A DNA stretch of 64,000 nt from Rhizobiaceae bacterium (lineage in GTDB: Bacteria; Pseudomonadota; Alphaproteobacteria; Rhizobiales; Rhizobiaceae): NCBI GenBank assembly GCA_027483885.1, contig JAIXTO010000071.1:1-64000 (forward strand), written 5' to 3'. Position numbers and translations under genes: made by a program. Each line of letters starts with the position of its first letter. Position 1 is the stretch's first letter. Shown one piece after another: positions 1-9,380 of this stretch. The notes under the pieces were generated by a model. That model was not told the origin of the DNA, made no database searches, and saw only the letters and a list, made by a program, of their open reading frames with translations.

Positions 1-410
1 ATCCGGTGGAATGCCTGCCGCAGGCGCGCGCCGCGCTGGAGGCTCTGCGCGGCCGCTATTTCCTCGTGCTGATCACCAAGGGCGACCTGTTTGACCAGGA
101 ACGCAAGCTCGCGCAATCCGGCCTTGGCGATTTCTTCGATGCGGTGGAGATTGTCTCCGACAAGACCGCCACCACCTATCGCCGCATCTTTTCCAGATAT
201 GGCGAAGGCCCCGAACGGGCGATGATGGTGGGCAATTCGCTGAAATCCGATGTGGTGCCCGCCATTGCCGCCGGCAGCTGGGGCGTGTTCGTGCCGCATG
301 AACTGACCTGGGTTCTGGAACACGTGGAGCGCCCGATGGAAGCACCGCGTTTTCGCGAAATCGAGACGCTCGGCGAACTGCCAGACCTTGTGGCGCAGAT
401 CTGTAGCTAA
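1..410 (+). CDS. HAD-superfamily hydrolase, C-terminal part (cut by window start)
   Basis: The reading frame is open from the first bases of the window, so the N-terminus with the nucleophilic Asp motif lies outside. What remains shows HAD core motif II in LVLITKGD (Thr), a lysine in the VSDKT stretch, and motif III/IV as MVGNSLKSDVVPA, where the Asp after SLKS would coordinate Mg2+. This arrangement is typical of small-molecule phosphatases of the HAD family. The substrate cannot be told from this fragment. The stop is 5 bp from the convergent end of tag. The family call is firm; no specific function is claimed. Confidence 0.85.
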   Translation, partial: PVECLPQARAALEALRGRYFLVLITKGDLFDQERKLAQSGLGDFFDAVEIVSDKTATTYRRIFSRYGEGPERAMMVGNSLKSDVVPAIAAGSWGVFVPHELTWVLEHVERPMEAPRFREIETLGELPDLVAQICS

Positions 411-415
411 CCGGT

Positions 416-1045
416 TCAGGGCCGCGCGAATGCGCCCCGCAGCACCTCAACCTCCGGCTGGCGATAGCAGCCGTCGAGATGGTCGTTGACCAGCCCCATG
501 GCCTGCATGAAGGCATAAACCGTGGTCGGACCGACAAACGTCCAGCCGCGTTTCTTCAGATCCTTGGATAGCCGGATCGAAACGGCGGTCGTCGGATTGG
601 CGCGCAGCGTGTCGAGATCCATCACGGCCGGGCGCTCGGAAGGCGCCGGCTCATAAGACCAGAAGAATTTGGCGAGCGAGCCGAATTCATCGCGCAAGTC
701 CACCGCGCGCCGGGCATTGTTGATGGTGGAAACGATCTTTCCCCGGTGGCGGATGATGCCGGCATCAGCCACGCAGCGCTCGATATCCGCTTCATCAAAC
801 TGCGCCACCTTGTCGAAATCAAAGCCGGCAAAGGCAGCGCGGAAATTGTCGCGCTTGCGCAGGATGGTGAGCCAGGAGAGGCCCGACTGAAAGCCTTCGA
901 GGCAGATCTTTTCAAACAGCCTGATATCGTCGGTCATCGGCAGCCCCCACTCTTCGTCGTGGTAACGCTCATAATCGGCAAGGCCCTGATGCCAGCTGCA
1001 ACGGCAGCGCCCATCCGCCCCTTCGATGATCCCCGGCTTCTGCAT
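416..1045 (-). CDS. tag: DNA-3-methyladenine glycosylase I
   Basis: Base-excision repair glycosylase that removes 3-methyladenine from alkylated DNA. The 209-residue protein has the family's zinc-snap residues in the expected places: Cys16 and His29 near the N-terminus, with the same 13-residue spacing as Cys4/His17 of E. coli Tag, and the His and Cys of NDHLDGCYR near the C-terminus. The central block ICLEGFQSGLSW carries the conserved acidic residue of the active-site pocket. Length is normal with a short N-terminal extension. A GGGGCAGGAC Shine-Dalgarno-like stretch precedes the ATG. It converges with the HAD gene and stands alone as a transcript. Confidence 0.95.
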   Translation of the reverse strand: MQKPGIIEGADGRCRCSWHQGLADYERYHDEEWGLPMTDDIRLFEKICLEGFQSGLSWLTILRKRDNFRAAFAGFDFDKVAQFDEADIERCVADAGIIRHRGKIVSTINNARRAVDLRDEFGSLAKFFWSYEPAPSERPAVMDLDTLRANPTTAVSIRLSKDLKKRGWTFVGPTTVYAFMQAMGLVNDHLDGCYRQPEVEVLRGAFARP

Positions 1046-1254
1046 CTGTCCTGCCCCTTCAACGCGCTGCCTTTCCGTTTAGCGGGGATAAACCATGTCT
1101 GCCAACCACAGATTAACCCTGATGCCAGAGTTTGCGCCAAAACCTGACAGGCAACGGGGGCGCATTTACCTTTCACTTGCACCTTTCCCGCAATTTCGGG
1201 CCATCGCTTGGTGAAGGCGATCAAGGGGTTAAGCATTTGCAAAGGATAAGGCCG

Positions 1255-2061
1255 ATGAAGAGGTTGTGGCTGATCGGTGCGCTGGGTCTTGCAGCCCTTG
1301 CCGGGCCGGCGGTGGCCGATGACCGATACGCGGAGCGCCCGCCGGTGATCGTCAGCCCGGATCTCACGGCGCCTTGGATCACCCAGCTTGGCGGCACACC
1401 ACGCCGCGCCGTGGCCGCTGCCACCGGCGCCCGCGCCGCTCAGGTTCCGCCGCAGCCGGGCTTGCGCGTGATCTACCGGCAGCCGCCGCCTTCGCCGCGC
1501 ACCCAGTCCACCCAGATCCGCCCCAGACCGCCGCAGGTGGAGGCGCGCCAACCGGTGCAGACGGCGGTGGCCGGACGAGCGATCCCTGTCATCCGTGGCC
1601 GTATCGAACCACAATTCCTGCCGCAGATCGTCACCTTCGAAACGCAGCATGCCCCGGGCACGATCATTATCGATACCACCAGCCGCTTTCTCTATCTCGT
1701 ACTGCAGGACGGCAAGGCGAAACGGTATGGCGTCGGCGTCGGCAAGCCGGGCTTCGAATGGGCCGGCGCCCATACCGTGACGCGCAAGGCCGAATGGCCA
1801 AGCTGGCATCCGCCGAAGGACATGATCAGCCGCGAGGCCGAAAAAGGCCATTACCTACCGGCCTCCATGCAGGGCGGGCCGGAAAATCCGCTCGGCGCCC
1901 GCGCGCTTTATCTCGGCTCGACGCTGTACCGCATCCACGGCACCAACGCGCCCTGGACGATCGGTTCGGCCGTCTCCTCCGGCTGTATCCGCATGCGCAA
2001 CGAGGATGTCACCGATCTTTACGGGCGCGTTCCCGTCGGCACCAAGGTCATCGTGATCTGA
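1255..2061 (+). CDS. Periplasmic L,D-transpeptidase (YkuD domain)
   Basis: Likely catalyses 3-3 cross-linking of peptidoglycan or attaches proteins to it. The ATG at 1255 is chosen because it begins a clean signal peptide (MKRLWLIGALGLAALAGPAVA) and follows an AAGGAT ribosome site; an upstream in-frame start would place polar residues before it. Residues about 25-110 are Pro/Arg/Gln-rich and probably a flexible linker. The YkuD catalytic domain fills the C-terminal half, with RIHGTN and the active-site SSGCIRMRNED cysteine motif. Length (268 aa) suits the rhizobial family, which has many paralogues in each genome. Which cross-link it makes cannot be decided from sequence. Confidence 0.9.
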   Translation: MKRLWLIGALGLAALAGPAVADDRYAERPPVIVSPDLTAPWITQLGGTPRRAVAAATGARAAQVPPQPGLRVIYRQPPPSPRTQSTQIRPRPPQVEARQPVQTAVAGRAIPVIRGRIEPQFLPQIVTFETQHAPGTIIIDTTSRFLYLVLQDGKAKRYGVGVGKPGFEWAGAHTVTRKAEWPSWHPPKDMISREAEKGHYLPASMQGGPENPLGARALYLGSTLYRIHGTNAPWTIGSAVSSGCIRMRNEDVTDLYGRVPVGTKVIVI

Positions 2062-2151
2062 GGCGAGTGATGCCGCCACGCCACAGCCGCGTCATCACCC
2101 TGTCACGCATTCCCGGTTAGCTCGAGGACATCAGGGGATCGGGGTTCTCTC

Positions 2152-2820
2152 ATGTCAAATCGCAATGCCATCAGCGTCGCTGCTGTTTTCGTCGGCGGCT
2201 GTCTTTTGTCGAGTGTCGCCTTTGCCGGCGATATCGAAATTTCAGCCTATGGCGGATACCAGACCGCGCCGCACAGCAAGGTTGAGGTCTCCGACCAGCC
2301 GGATTTCACCGCCGGCTGGGAAGGCAAATCCTTCGCATCGCCGCCTTATTGGGGCGTGCGCGGCACCTACTGGTTCGAAGGCGGTGCGCTGGAAAATCTT
2401 GGCCTCTCGCTCGATTACACCCATGACAAAGTCTATGCCGACGACGAGACGCTGCAAAAGTCCGGCTGGTCACATTTCGAGTTCACCGACGGCCTCAACC
2501 TCCTGACGCTGAATGCGCTTTATCGTTTTCCGCTGGAAAGCATGCCCGCGCTCACGCCGTATGTCGGCGCCGGTGCCGGTATCAACGTGCCGCATGTGGA
2601 GGTCACCCGCGCCTCCGGCAAGACCTTCGAATACCCGTTCGGCGGTGCCACCCTGCAGGCGCAGGCGGGCATTAGTTACGCGATCACGAAGAACTGGTCG
2701 ACCTTCCTGGAATACAAGGGCACCTATTCCTTCGTGGACGTCGATATCGACAGCGGCGCGTCCTTGAAGACGGATGTGAAAACCAACGCCGTCAACCTGG
2801 GCATTGCCTACAAGTTCTAA
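2152..2820 (+). CDS. Outer membrane beta-barrel protein, LpxQ-like (lipid A oxidase family candidate)
   Basis: 222 residues with a signal peptide ending SVAFA and then alternating amphipathic strands ending in an aromatic residue (NLGIAYKF), as in small 8-stranded barrels. Short motifs such as ISAYGGYQTAPHS and DYTHDKVYADD resemble, from memory, the rhizobial LpxQ group that oxidises the proximal lipid A glucosamine to 2-aminogluconate. I see no alignment, so the enzyme assignment is tentative; OmpA/opacity-type structural barrel is the alternative. The stop codon overlaps that of glcF on the other strand: TAA at 2818-2820 against the reverse TAG at 2817-2819. Confidence 0.65.
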   Translation: MSNRNAISVAAVFVGGCLLSSVAFAGDIEISAYGGYQTAPHSKVEVSDQPDFTAGWEGKSFASPPYWGVRGTYWFEGGALENLGLSLDYTHDKVYADDETLQKSGWSHFEFTDGLNLLTLNALYRFPLESMPALTPYVGAGAGINVPHVEVTRASGKTFEYPFGGATLQAQAGISYAITKNWSTFLEYKGTYSFVDVDIDSGASLKTDVKTNAVNLGIAYKF

Positions 2821-4121
2821 GCTTTTGCGACGCCGGAAAGTTTGGCGGGTTTCGGCCCGCCATAGGCCCAGTCGAGCAGTTCCACCGTGTGCAGGATCGG
2901 CATGTTTGCCACCGTTGCGATCTGCGTGATGCAGCCGATATTGCCGGTGGCGATGAGATCGGCCCGCGTCGCCTCGATATTTTTCACCTTGCGCGCTTTC
3001 AGCTCGGCGGAAATCTCCGGCTGGAGAATGTTGTAGGTGCCGGCCGAGCCACAACAGAGATGGCCTTCCGCCGGATCCTTCACGGCAAAACCCGCCGCCT
3101 TCAGGAGAAGTTTCGGCTGCAGCGTGATCTTCTGGCCGTGCTGCATCGAACAGGCGGAATGATAGGCGACGGTCAGGTTTTGCGGGGCAAGGCGCGGCAG
3201 GTCGAGCAGCGCCAGATATTCCGTCACGTCCTTTGCGAGTGCCGAGACACGCGCCGCCTTTTCCGCATAGGCCGGATCAAGCCGCAGCATATGGCCGTAA
3301 TCCTTGATCGTCGTGCCGCAGCCGGACGCGGTGATGAGGATCGCATCAAGCCCGCCCGCCTCGATCTCGCGCGTCCAGGCATCGACATTTGCGCGGGCAA
3401 AATCGAGCGCTGCGGCCTCTCGGCCCATATGATGCACCAGCGCGCCGCAACATCCCTCCCCTTTCGGCACCACGATTTCCACGCCGAGCCGTGACAGAAG
3501 CCGTTCGGTTGCCGCGTTGATGCCGGGATCGAGCACCGGCTGGGCACAGCCGGCAAGGATGGCCACCCGCCCGCGCACCGGTTTTTCCACCGGAACCGTC
3601 ACTGCCTTCGCTACGGGAGCCAGGCTTTGCGGCGCAAGCTCCAGCATGGCGGCAAGCGGTTTTAGCGCTGTCACGCGGGAAAGAACGGGGGCCAGCGGCC
3701 GGGCAAGACGGGCCAGCGACAGCGCCAGCCGAAACCGCTGGGGATGCGGCAGCACGGCCACAAGCACCCCGCGGATCAGCCGGTCCATCAGCGGCCTCTG
3801 GTAGGTGTTTTCGATATGCGCCCGCGCATGGTCGATCAGATGCATGTAATCGACGCCGGAGGGACAGGTGGTGGTGCAGGCAAGGCAGGAGAGACAGCGG
3901 TCGATATGGGTCACCACCTCGCGGTCAGCCGGCCGGTCGTTTTCCAGCATGTCCTTGATGAGGTAGATGCGCCCGCGCGGACTGTCCAGCTCATTGCCGA
4001 GCGTCACATAGGTGGGACAGGTGGCGGTGCAGAACCCGCAATGCACGCAGCGCCGCAGGATCTTTTCCGACGCCGCCACATGCGGATCGGTAAGCTGTGC
4101 CTCGGTGAAATTGGTTTGCAT
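2817..4121 (-). CDS. glcF: Glycolate oxidase iron-sulfur subunit
   Basis: Electron-transfer subunit of membrane-associated glycolate oxidase, which turns glycolate into glyoxylate. The 434 residues begin with two ferredoxin-type 4Fe-4S motifs, CVHCGFCTATCP and CLSCLACTTTCP, and continue with two cysteine-rich CCG domains visible as GCAQP, GEGCCGALVHH, and HLCCGSAGTYN. Length fits E. coli GlcF (about 407 aa). It is the last gene of glcD-glcE-glcF, starting 6 bp after the glcE stop, and ends tail-to-tail with the barrel gene. No linked glcC-type regulator is seen. Confidence 0.95.
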   Translation of the reverse strand: MQTNFTEAQLTDPHVAASEKILRRCVHCGFCTATCPTYVTLGNELDSPRGRIYLIKDMLENDRPADREVVTHIDRCLSCLACTTTCPSGVDYMHLIDHARAHIENTYQRPLMDRLIRGVLVAVLPHPQRFRLALSLARLARPLAPVLSRVTALKPLAAMLELAPQSLAPVAKAVTVPVEKPVRGRVAILAGCAQPVLDPGINAATERLLSRLGVEIVVPKGEGCCGALVHHMGREAAALDFARANVDAWTREIEAGGLDAILITASGCGTTIKDYGHMLRLDPAYAEKAARVSALAKDVTEYLALLDLPRLAPQNLTVAYHSACSMQHGQKITLQPKLLLKAAGFAVKDPAEGHLCCGSAGTYNILQPEISAELKARKVKNIEATRADLIATGNIGCITQIATVANMPILHTVELLDWAYGGPKPAKLSGVAKA

Positions 4122-4127
4122 CAGCCG

Positions 4128-5381
4128 TTACGCCCCCATCTTCCCCGGGTTGAAAATGCCCGCCGGATCAAGCGTTTGCCGGACCCGCTCGGAGAGTGCG
4201 GCCAGTGGCGCCGGTTGCGGTTCGAAGGCCGGTGTTGAGGCCCGCAGGGCGTCGCTCGCACGCATCAGCGTGGCGTGGCCGCCACCGAAGCGGGGGATGA
4301 GGGCGCGCAAGAGGTCTGCGTCCGGCTCGGCCTCCATGCGCATCCACACAAGGCCGCCCTGCCAGTCGTAGAAGGCATCGACGCCGGCGTGCTGGCGAAA
4401 CGCAAGAACGAGCGCTGCACCGGCACCGGGTGCCACGGAAACCCGCCAGAGCGGTTTTTGGCTGTCGCCGGCATAGGGCAGCACGTCACGGATCTGGTGC
4501 CAGAGATGCGCGCTCGCGTCCGCCTCGATACGGGAAATCGGGCCGAAACGGCCAAGCGCTGCGGTGAGCTTTTCGGCCCGCACGGGAACGGAGGCGGAAA
4601 GGCCTTCGAGCCTCAGTACGGTTGCGGCACCTTCCGGCAGGCGCCCGTTCAGGAAGCGGCCCTTCACGTTATCGGGCAGATGGGCAGCGCCCGATACTTC
4701 GACGGAAAGCCCCATGGCCAGCGCCATGGCGCGGGCGGCATCTTCATCGAGGAGACCGGAGACGATCAGCGTCTGCTCCGTCTGCGGGCGTGGCGCCACG
4801 CGAAAGGTCACTTCGGTGAGGAAGCCGAGCGTGCCGAAGGAGCCGGCCAGCAGCTTGACGAGATCGAGCCCCGTGACATTTTTCATCACCCGGCCGCCGG
4901 CGCGGATCACCTCGCCTTGCCCGTTCACGAAACGGATGCCGAGAAGGCTGTCGCGCGCGGCACCGGACAGAAGCCGGCGCGGGCCGGATGCGTTGGTGGC
5001 AAAAACGCCGCCGATCGTCGGTTCGCCTTCCGTGCCCATGACAGTGCGGTGGTCGATGGGCTCAAAAGCCAGCATCTGGTTGTTTTCGAGCAGGATTTCC
5101 TCGATTTCGGCAACCGGGGTCCCGGCCCGTGCCGTCATCACCATTTCGGCCGGATCATAGGCCACGATGCCGGAAATGGCCGCCGAACGCAGCACGGCAT
5201 CCGCCTCGACCCGGTTGCCGAAACCCGAGCGCGTGTTGCCGCCGGAAATCTGGAGCCTCCGGCCCGCCGCTGCCGCCGCACGGATCATGCCGGCCGCCTC
5301 CTCCTCGCAGACGGGAACGAGGATGGCGCTCATCGGCACCGTGTTGACCTCTGATGTCGTGTTGATCGTGATCGCACTCAT
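4128..5381 (-). CDS. glcE: Glycolate oxidase FAD-binding subunit
   Basis: FAD-binding type 4 protein pairing with GlcD and GlcF. The N-terminal PCMH-type FAD domain shows QISGGNTRSGFGNRV and AYDPAEMVMTARAGTPVAE; a further conserved block is GGRVMKNVTGLDLVKLLAGS. The ATG at 5381 overlaps the TGA of glcD in an ATGA junction, which implies translational coupling. An internal ATG at 5333 (MSAILVPVCEEE) matches the usual family N-terminus better and may be the true start, giving 401 rather than 417 residues. A longer open frame upstream runs antiparallel inside glcD and is unlikely to be translated. Confidence 0.92.
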   Translation of the reverse strand: MSAITINTTSEVNTVPMSAILVPVCEEEAAGMIRAAAAAGRRLQISGGNTRSGFGNRVEADAVLRSAAISGIVAYDPAEMVMTARAGTPVAEIEEILLENNQMLAFEPIDHRTVMGTEGEPTIGGVFATNASGPRRLLSGAARDSLLGIRFVNGQGEVIRAGGRVMKNVTGLDLVKLLAGSFGTLGFLTEVTFRVAPRPQTEQTLIVSGLLDEDAARAMALAMGLSVEVSGAAHLPDNVKGRFLNGRLPEGAATVLRLEGLSASVPVRAEKLTAALGRFGPISRIEADASAHLWHQIRDVLPYAGDSQKPLWRVSVAPGAGAALVLAFRQHAGVDAFYDWQGGLVWMRMEAEPDADLLRALIPRFGGGHATLMRASDALRASTPAFEPQPAPLAALSERVRQTLDPAGIFNPGKMGA

Positions 5382-6832
5382 GCCGAAAACGCTCTCGTTT
5401 CGGGCCGTCCGTCGAGCGGAAACACTTTTGACGGGTTCATCAGCCACTGCGCATCGAAGGCGGAGCGTACCGCCATCTGCTGGTCGAGATCGGCCTTGGA
5501 AAACTGGTGGCGCATCAGGTCGCGTTTTTCGATGCCCACACCGTGTTCGCCCGTCAGACACCCGCCGGCATCGACGCAGAGTTTCAGGATCTCGTTGCCG
5601 GCCGCTTCGGCGCGTGCCGCCTCGTCGGGATCGTTGGCGTTGAAGAGGATCAATGGATGCATGTTGCCATCACCGGCGTGAAAGACATTGGCAACGCGAA
5701 GGCCAAACCCTTCGACGATTTCTCCCGTGCGTTTCAGCACATGAGACAGCTGGCTGAGCGGCACGGTGCCATCCATGCAGATATAATCGGCAATGCGGCC
5801 GGTGGCGCCAAAGGCGGACTTTCGACCTTTCCAGATCAGTGCCGCCTCTGTTGCCGACTGGCATTCGCGCACGGTTTTGACGCCGTGCCGGCGGGCAATC
5901 TCCACGATCAGCGCCAGCATCGCATCCATTTCGGCCTCGGAGCCTTCCACCTCGACGATCAGCAGCGCGCCGACATCAAGCGGATAACCGGCCTTGGCAA
6001 AAGCCTCGCAGATCTCGATGGCCGGCTTGTCCATGAATTCGATGGCAACGGGAATGATGCCGGAGCCGATGACATCGGTGACGCAGGCGCCCGCCTCTTC
6101 CGATGTCTCGAAGCCGAACAGAACGGGGCGCGCGCCTTCCGGCTTTGCGATGAGGCGAACGGTCGCTTCCGTCACGATGCCGAGCTGGCCCTCCGAGCCG
6201 CAGATCAGGCCGAGCAGATCGTAACCGCCGGCATCCAGATGTTTGCCGCCCAGCTCGACGATGGTGCCATCCACCAGAACCATGGTCACGCCGAGCAGAT
6301 TGTTGGTGGTCACGCCGTATTTCAGGCAATGCGCACCGCCGGAATTCATGCCGATATTGCCGCCGATGGTGCAGGCGAGCTGCGAACTTGGGTCCGGCGC
6401 ATAGAAAAATCCTTCCGGCGACACGGCGTCCGAAATGGCAAGATTGGTAACGCCCGCCTGCACCTTTGCGGTGCGGTTGAACGTGTCGATCTCGAGAATG
6501 CGCGACAGGCGCGACAGCCCGATCACCACCGCATCCTCCTGCGGAATGGCCCCGCCGCAGAGCGAGGTGCCCGCGCCGCGCGGTACTACGGGAATGCCGT
6601 AGCGGTTGCAGTATTTCAACACGGCAGACACCTGCGCCGTGGTTTTCGGCAGCACCACGGCGAGCGGCAGGCGACGATAGGCGACGAAGGCATCCGTCTC
6701 GAACGGCACCAGTTCGCGCGCCTCATGCACCAGGCATTCGGGTGGCAGCATGTCGGCCAGGTCTTCGATGATGATCGAGCGGCGCGCCATCACGTTCGCG
6801 CGAGGTTCAAGAAAAGCAATTGCGTCCGACAC
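5378..6832 (-). CDS. glcD: Glycolate oxidase catalytic FAD subunit
   Basis: Catalytic flavin subunit oxidising glycolate (possibly also D-lactate). The start is the GTG at 6832, which sits behind a GGAGGAG ribosome site and gives VSDAIAFLEPRANVMARR, the usual rhizobial N-terminus; the frame extends 13 codons further upstream without such a site. FAD-binding type 4 domain contains VPRGAGTSLCGGAIPQED and STIGGNIGMNSGG-like residues; the C-terminal FAD-oxidase domain has HAGDGNMHP and TGEHGVGIEKRDLM. At 484 residues it is the normal size. It is first in glcDEF, so the operon promoter should lie in 6833-7105, shared with the divergent NUDIX gene. Confidence 0.95.
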   Translation of the reverse strand: MSDAIAFLEPRANVMARRSIIIEDLADMLPPECLVHEARELVPFETDAFVAYRRLPLAVVLPKTTAQVSAVLKYCNRYGIPVVPRGAGTSLCGGAIPQEDAVVIGLSRLSRILEIDTFNRTAKVQAGVTNLAISDAVSPEGFFYAPDPSSQLACTIGGNIGMNSGGAHCLKYGVTTNNLLGVTMVLVDGTIVELGGKHLDAGGYDLLGLICGSEGQLGIVTEATVRLIAKPEGARPVLFGFETSEEAGACVTDVIGSGIIPVAIEFMDKPAIEICEAFAKAGYPLDVGALLIVEVEGSEAEMDAMLALIVEIARRHGVKTVRECQSATEAALIWKGRKSAFGATGRIADYICMDGTVPLSQLSHVLKRTGEIVEGFGLRVANVFHAGDGNMHPLILFNANDPDEAARAEAAGNEILKLCVDAGGCLTGEHGVGIEKRDLMRHQFSKADLDQQMAVRSAFDAQWLMNPSKVFPLDGRPETRAFSA

Positions 6833-7105
6833 GTCGTCTCCTCCACCTGTCTCGCGCCCCAGTCGTCTCACGAATGACCGGTCAGCATCAAGCGCTGATA
6901 AAGTCGCAAGCGCCCCGGCTCAAAAAAATGCGCGACATATTCAAGCAGGCCCTTATATTTCAGTTTCACGCAACCCAGCTGGTGTAAGACTGTTCGTACA
7001 AGCGTGTACACCGAATCAAATTTTCGGTTAACGTCGCAAATGAACAGCTGTGCAATCTGTAACCATGCTAGGAACAATTCAGCATATCCGGAGTGAATAA
7101 AAACT

Positions 7106-7612
7106 GTGAACCTTCTCAAGCAACTCGTCTCGAACCTGTATCTGATGCTGCGGCGTCCACCGCGGCAGCAATACGCTGCGCTGTGCTACAGGCTTGATGC
7201 GATGTCGGGCCTGCAGGTTCTGTTGTTGACCAGCCGCGAGACGCGCCGCTGGGTTGTTCCGAAAGGCTGGCCGATGAAGGGCAAGAAGGCCCATGCGGTT
7301 GCCGAGCGGGAAGCCTATGAGGAAGCCGGCGTGCGCGGCAAGGCGGAGAAAGAGCCGTTCGGCTATTTCGCCTATATGAAGAAGCTGAAAAGCGGCATCA
7401 AGGTTCCTGTACGGGTACAGGTTCATGCGTTGCGCGTGGATGAAATGCTGACCGATTTTCCGGAAAAAGAGAGCCGCACACTGGAATGGACATCCTGCCC
7501 GGAGGCGGCAGCGCGGGTGAAAGAGCCGGAGCTGAAGGCGTTGTTCATGGCCTTTGCCAAGCGCATGGCACCGGCACCTGTCGAGGAAAAGCTGCGCGCT
7601 GTCGGGCGCTGA
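7106..7612 (+). CDS. NUDIX hydrolase
   Basis: 168-residue pyrophosphohydrolase of the NUDIX fold, similar in layout to small diadenosine/diphosphoinositol polyphosphate hydrolases. The GTG start at 7106 follows a GGAGTGA site. The Nudix box is GWPMKGKKAHAVAEREAYE followed by EAGV: the catalytic REUxEExGU core is intact, while the first Glu of the classical Gx5E part is Lys here, as I recall for this rhizobial subgroup. Substrate is unknown. The 270 bp upstream are shared with the divergent glcDEF operon. Confidence 0.88.
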   Translation: MNLLKQLVSNLYLMLRRPPRQQYAALCYRLDAMSGLQVLLLTSRETRRWVVPKGWPMKGKKAHAVAEREAYEEAGVRGKAEKEPFGYFAYMKKLKSGIKVPVRVQVHALRVDEMLTDFPEKESRTLEWTSCPEAAARVKEPELKALFMAFAKRMAPAPVEEKLRAVGR

Positions 7613-7793
7613 CTTTTTAGAACCACGAATTCACCCGGTTGCGATTTTGCAATCGGCGACCGAATGACCGCAGGCGTGGATTTTACCACCACAGACGAGA
7701 TTGTCGAAGATGCGTTCGCGTGACAGGCTGGCGCTGCCGCGCACCGGCCATGATCGACACACGAAATATTTTGCGAAGGCGGCGCTTTTTTAA

Positions 7794-9344
7794 TTGAAAA
7801 GAATATCCGAACCCGCGCATGACGGCGCGCACAAAGGCCCTGCCCTGCAGCCCAGGAAGGCAACCCTCGACAAGGATCTGGAAAAGATCGCCTCGGTGGA
7901 AGACGCATCCAAGCATGTGGGCCGCCGTCTGGCAGGCCCCGGCGCCGGTTTCCTGTTTCTCATCGCCGTGATGATCTTTACTGTCGCCTCCACGGCCGGC
8001 CACCCGGACGCCATGGTTGCCATCGCGGCCGCCGTACTGGCCGGGTATATGGCGATGAACATCGGCGCCAATGATGTTGCCAACAATATCGGTGCCGCCG
8101 TCGGATCCAAGGCGATCAGCCTCGGGCTCGGCCTTGCCCTTGCCGCCATCTGCGAAATTGCCGGCGCGCTGATTGCCGGAAACCAGGTGGCCGGCACGAT
8201 TGCCAATGGCATTCTGTATGCCGACCGCGTTGCAAACCCGGATCTCTATGTCTGGGCGATGATGGCAGCGCTGCTGGCCGCCGCCATCTGGATCAACATC
8301 GCCACCTGGATCAGCGCGCCTGTTTCCACCACCCATGCTATCGTCGGCGGTGTGATGGGCGGAGGCATTGCGGCAGCCGGTATCAGCGCCGTCAACTGGA
8401 CGGTGCTGGCCGGCATTGCCACCAGCTGGGTTGTGTCTCCGCTTCTGGGGGCGGCGGTGGCTATCGCCATGCTGGCCTTCATCAAGACCTTCATCATCTA
8501 CACACCCGACAAGATTGCCGCCGCCCGCCGCTGGGTGCCGGTGCTGATCGGTGTGATGTTCGGCTCCTTTGCCGCCTATCTGATGCTGATGCTGCCGCTG
8601 GGCAGCCTGATGCTGTCGCTGCCGCAGGCGCTGCTGTTCGGCCTTGCCGGTGGCATTGCCGTAACGCTGGTTGCGCGCCCGCTGGTCAGGCGCCAGTCGG
8701 AAGGGCTGGAGAACCGCAACCAGTCGCTGCGCAAGCTCTTCCGGATACCGCTGATCTTTTCGGCCGCCCTCCTCTCCTTCGCCCATGGCGCCAACGACGT
8801 GGCTAACGCCGTCGGACCGTTGGCGGCCATCATCGGAACGTTGAACGACGGGCCGCTGGTTGGCGAGACACCGATCCCGGTCTGGGAGCTGCTGATCGGC
8901 GGCCTTGGCATCTCGATGGGCCTTCTTCTGTTCGGGCCAAAACTCATCAATCTGGTCGGCAAGGAAATCACCAAGCTGAACCCCATGCGGGCCTATTGCG
9001 TGGCGCTGTCTTCGGCCGTCACCGTCATCGTTGCTTCATCGGTCGGCGCGCCGGTCAGCTCCACGCATATTGCGGTTGGCGCCGTCTTCGGCGTCGGCCT
9101 GTTTCGCGAATGGCACCATCGCCACTCGGGCCAGCGCCAGACCTATCTGCGTCAGACGGCACCGATCGGGACAGACCCATTGAAAAGACCGGTCGGCGAG
9201 GTCAACACCGCCGAAGTGCGCCGGCGTTATCTGGTGCGCCGTTCGCACCTGCTCACCATCGTCGGCGCCTGGACGATTACGGTTCCGGTGTCCGCTGCCC
9301 TTGCAGCTGTCCTTGCGATGATTATGTTCCGGCTGTTCGCCTGA
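7794..9344 (+). CDS. pit: Inorganic phosphate transporter, Pit family
   Basis: Inner-membrane low-affinity phosphate (metal-phosphate) symporter. The 516 residues include the duplicated PHO4 signature, NIGANDVANNIG in the first half and FAHGANDVANAVGP in the second, and the repeated SAPVSTTHAIVGG / GAPVSSTHIAVGA elements, with ten or more hydrophobic helices between. A TTG at 7794 is the first usable start; the next Met lies inside the first helix, so the cytoplasmic N-terminal tail of about 50 polar residues depends on this rare start. No PhoU-like DUF47 partner is adjacent. Confidence 0.93.
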   Translation: MKRISEPAHDGAHKGPALQPRKATLDKDLEKIASVEDASKHVGRRLAGPGAGFLFLIAVMIFTVASTAGHPDAMVAIAAAVLAGYMAMNIGANDVANNIGAAVGSKAISLGLGLALAAICEIAGALIAGNQVAGTIANGILYADRVANPDLYVWAMMAALLAAAIWINIATWISAPVSTTHAIVGGVMGGGIAAAGISAVNWTVLAGIATSWVVSPLLGAAVAIAMLAFIKTFIIYTPDKIAAARRWVPVLIGVMFGSFAAYLMLMLPLGSLMLSLPQALLFGLAGGIAVTLVARPLVRRQSEGLENRNQSLRKLFRIPLIFSAALLSFAHGANDVANAVGPLAAIIGTLNDGPLVGETPIPVWELLIGGLGISMGLLLFGPKLINLVGKEITKLNPMRAYCVALSSAVTVIVASSVGAPVSSTHIAVGAVFGVGLFREWHHRHSGQRQTYLRQTAPIGTDPLKRPVGEVNTAEVRRRYLVRRSHLLTIVGAWTITVPVSAALAAVLAMIMFRLFA

Positions 9345-9380
9345 ACGCGACAGTCAAACCACGTGAACGGGGCATTCCGG

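Noticed and set aside
5507-6877. 456-codon plus-strand frame opposite glcD
   Set aside because: Shadow frame of a typical GC-rich gene.
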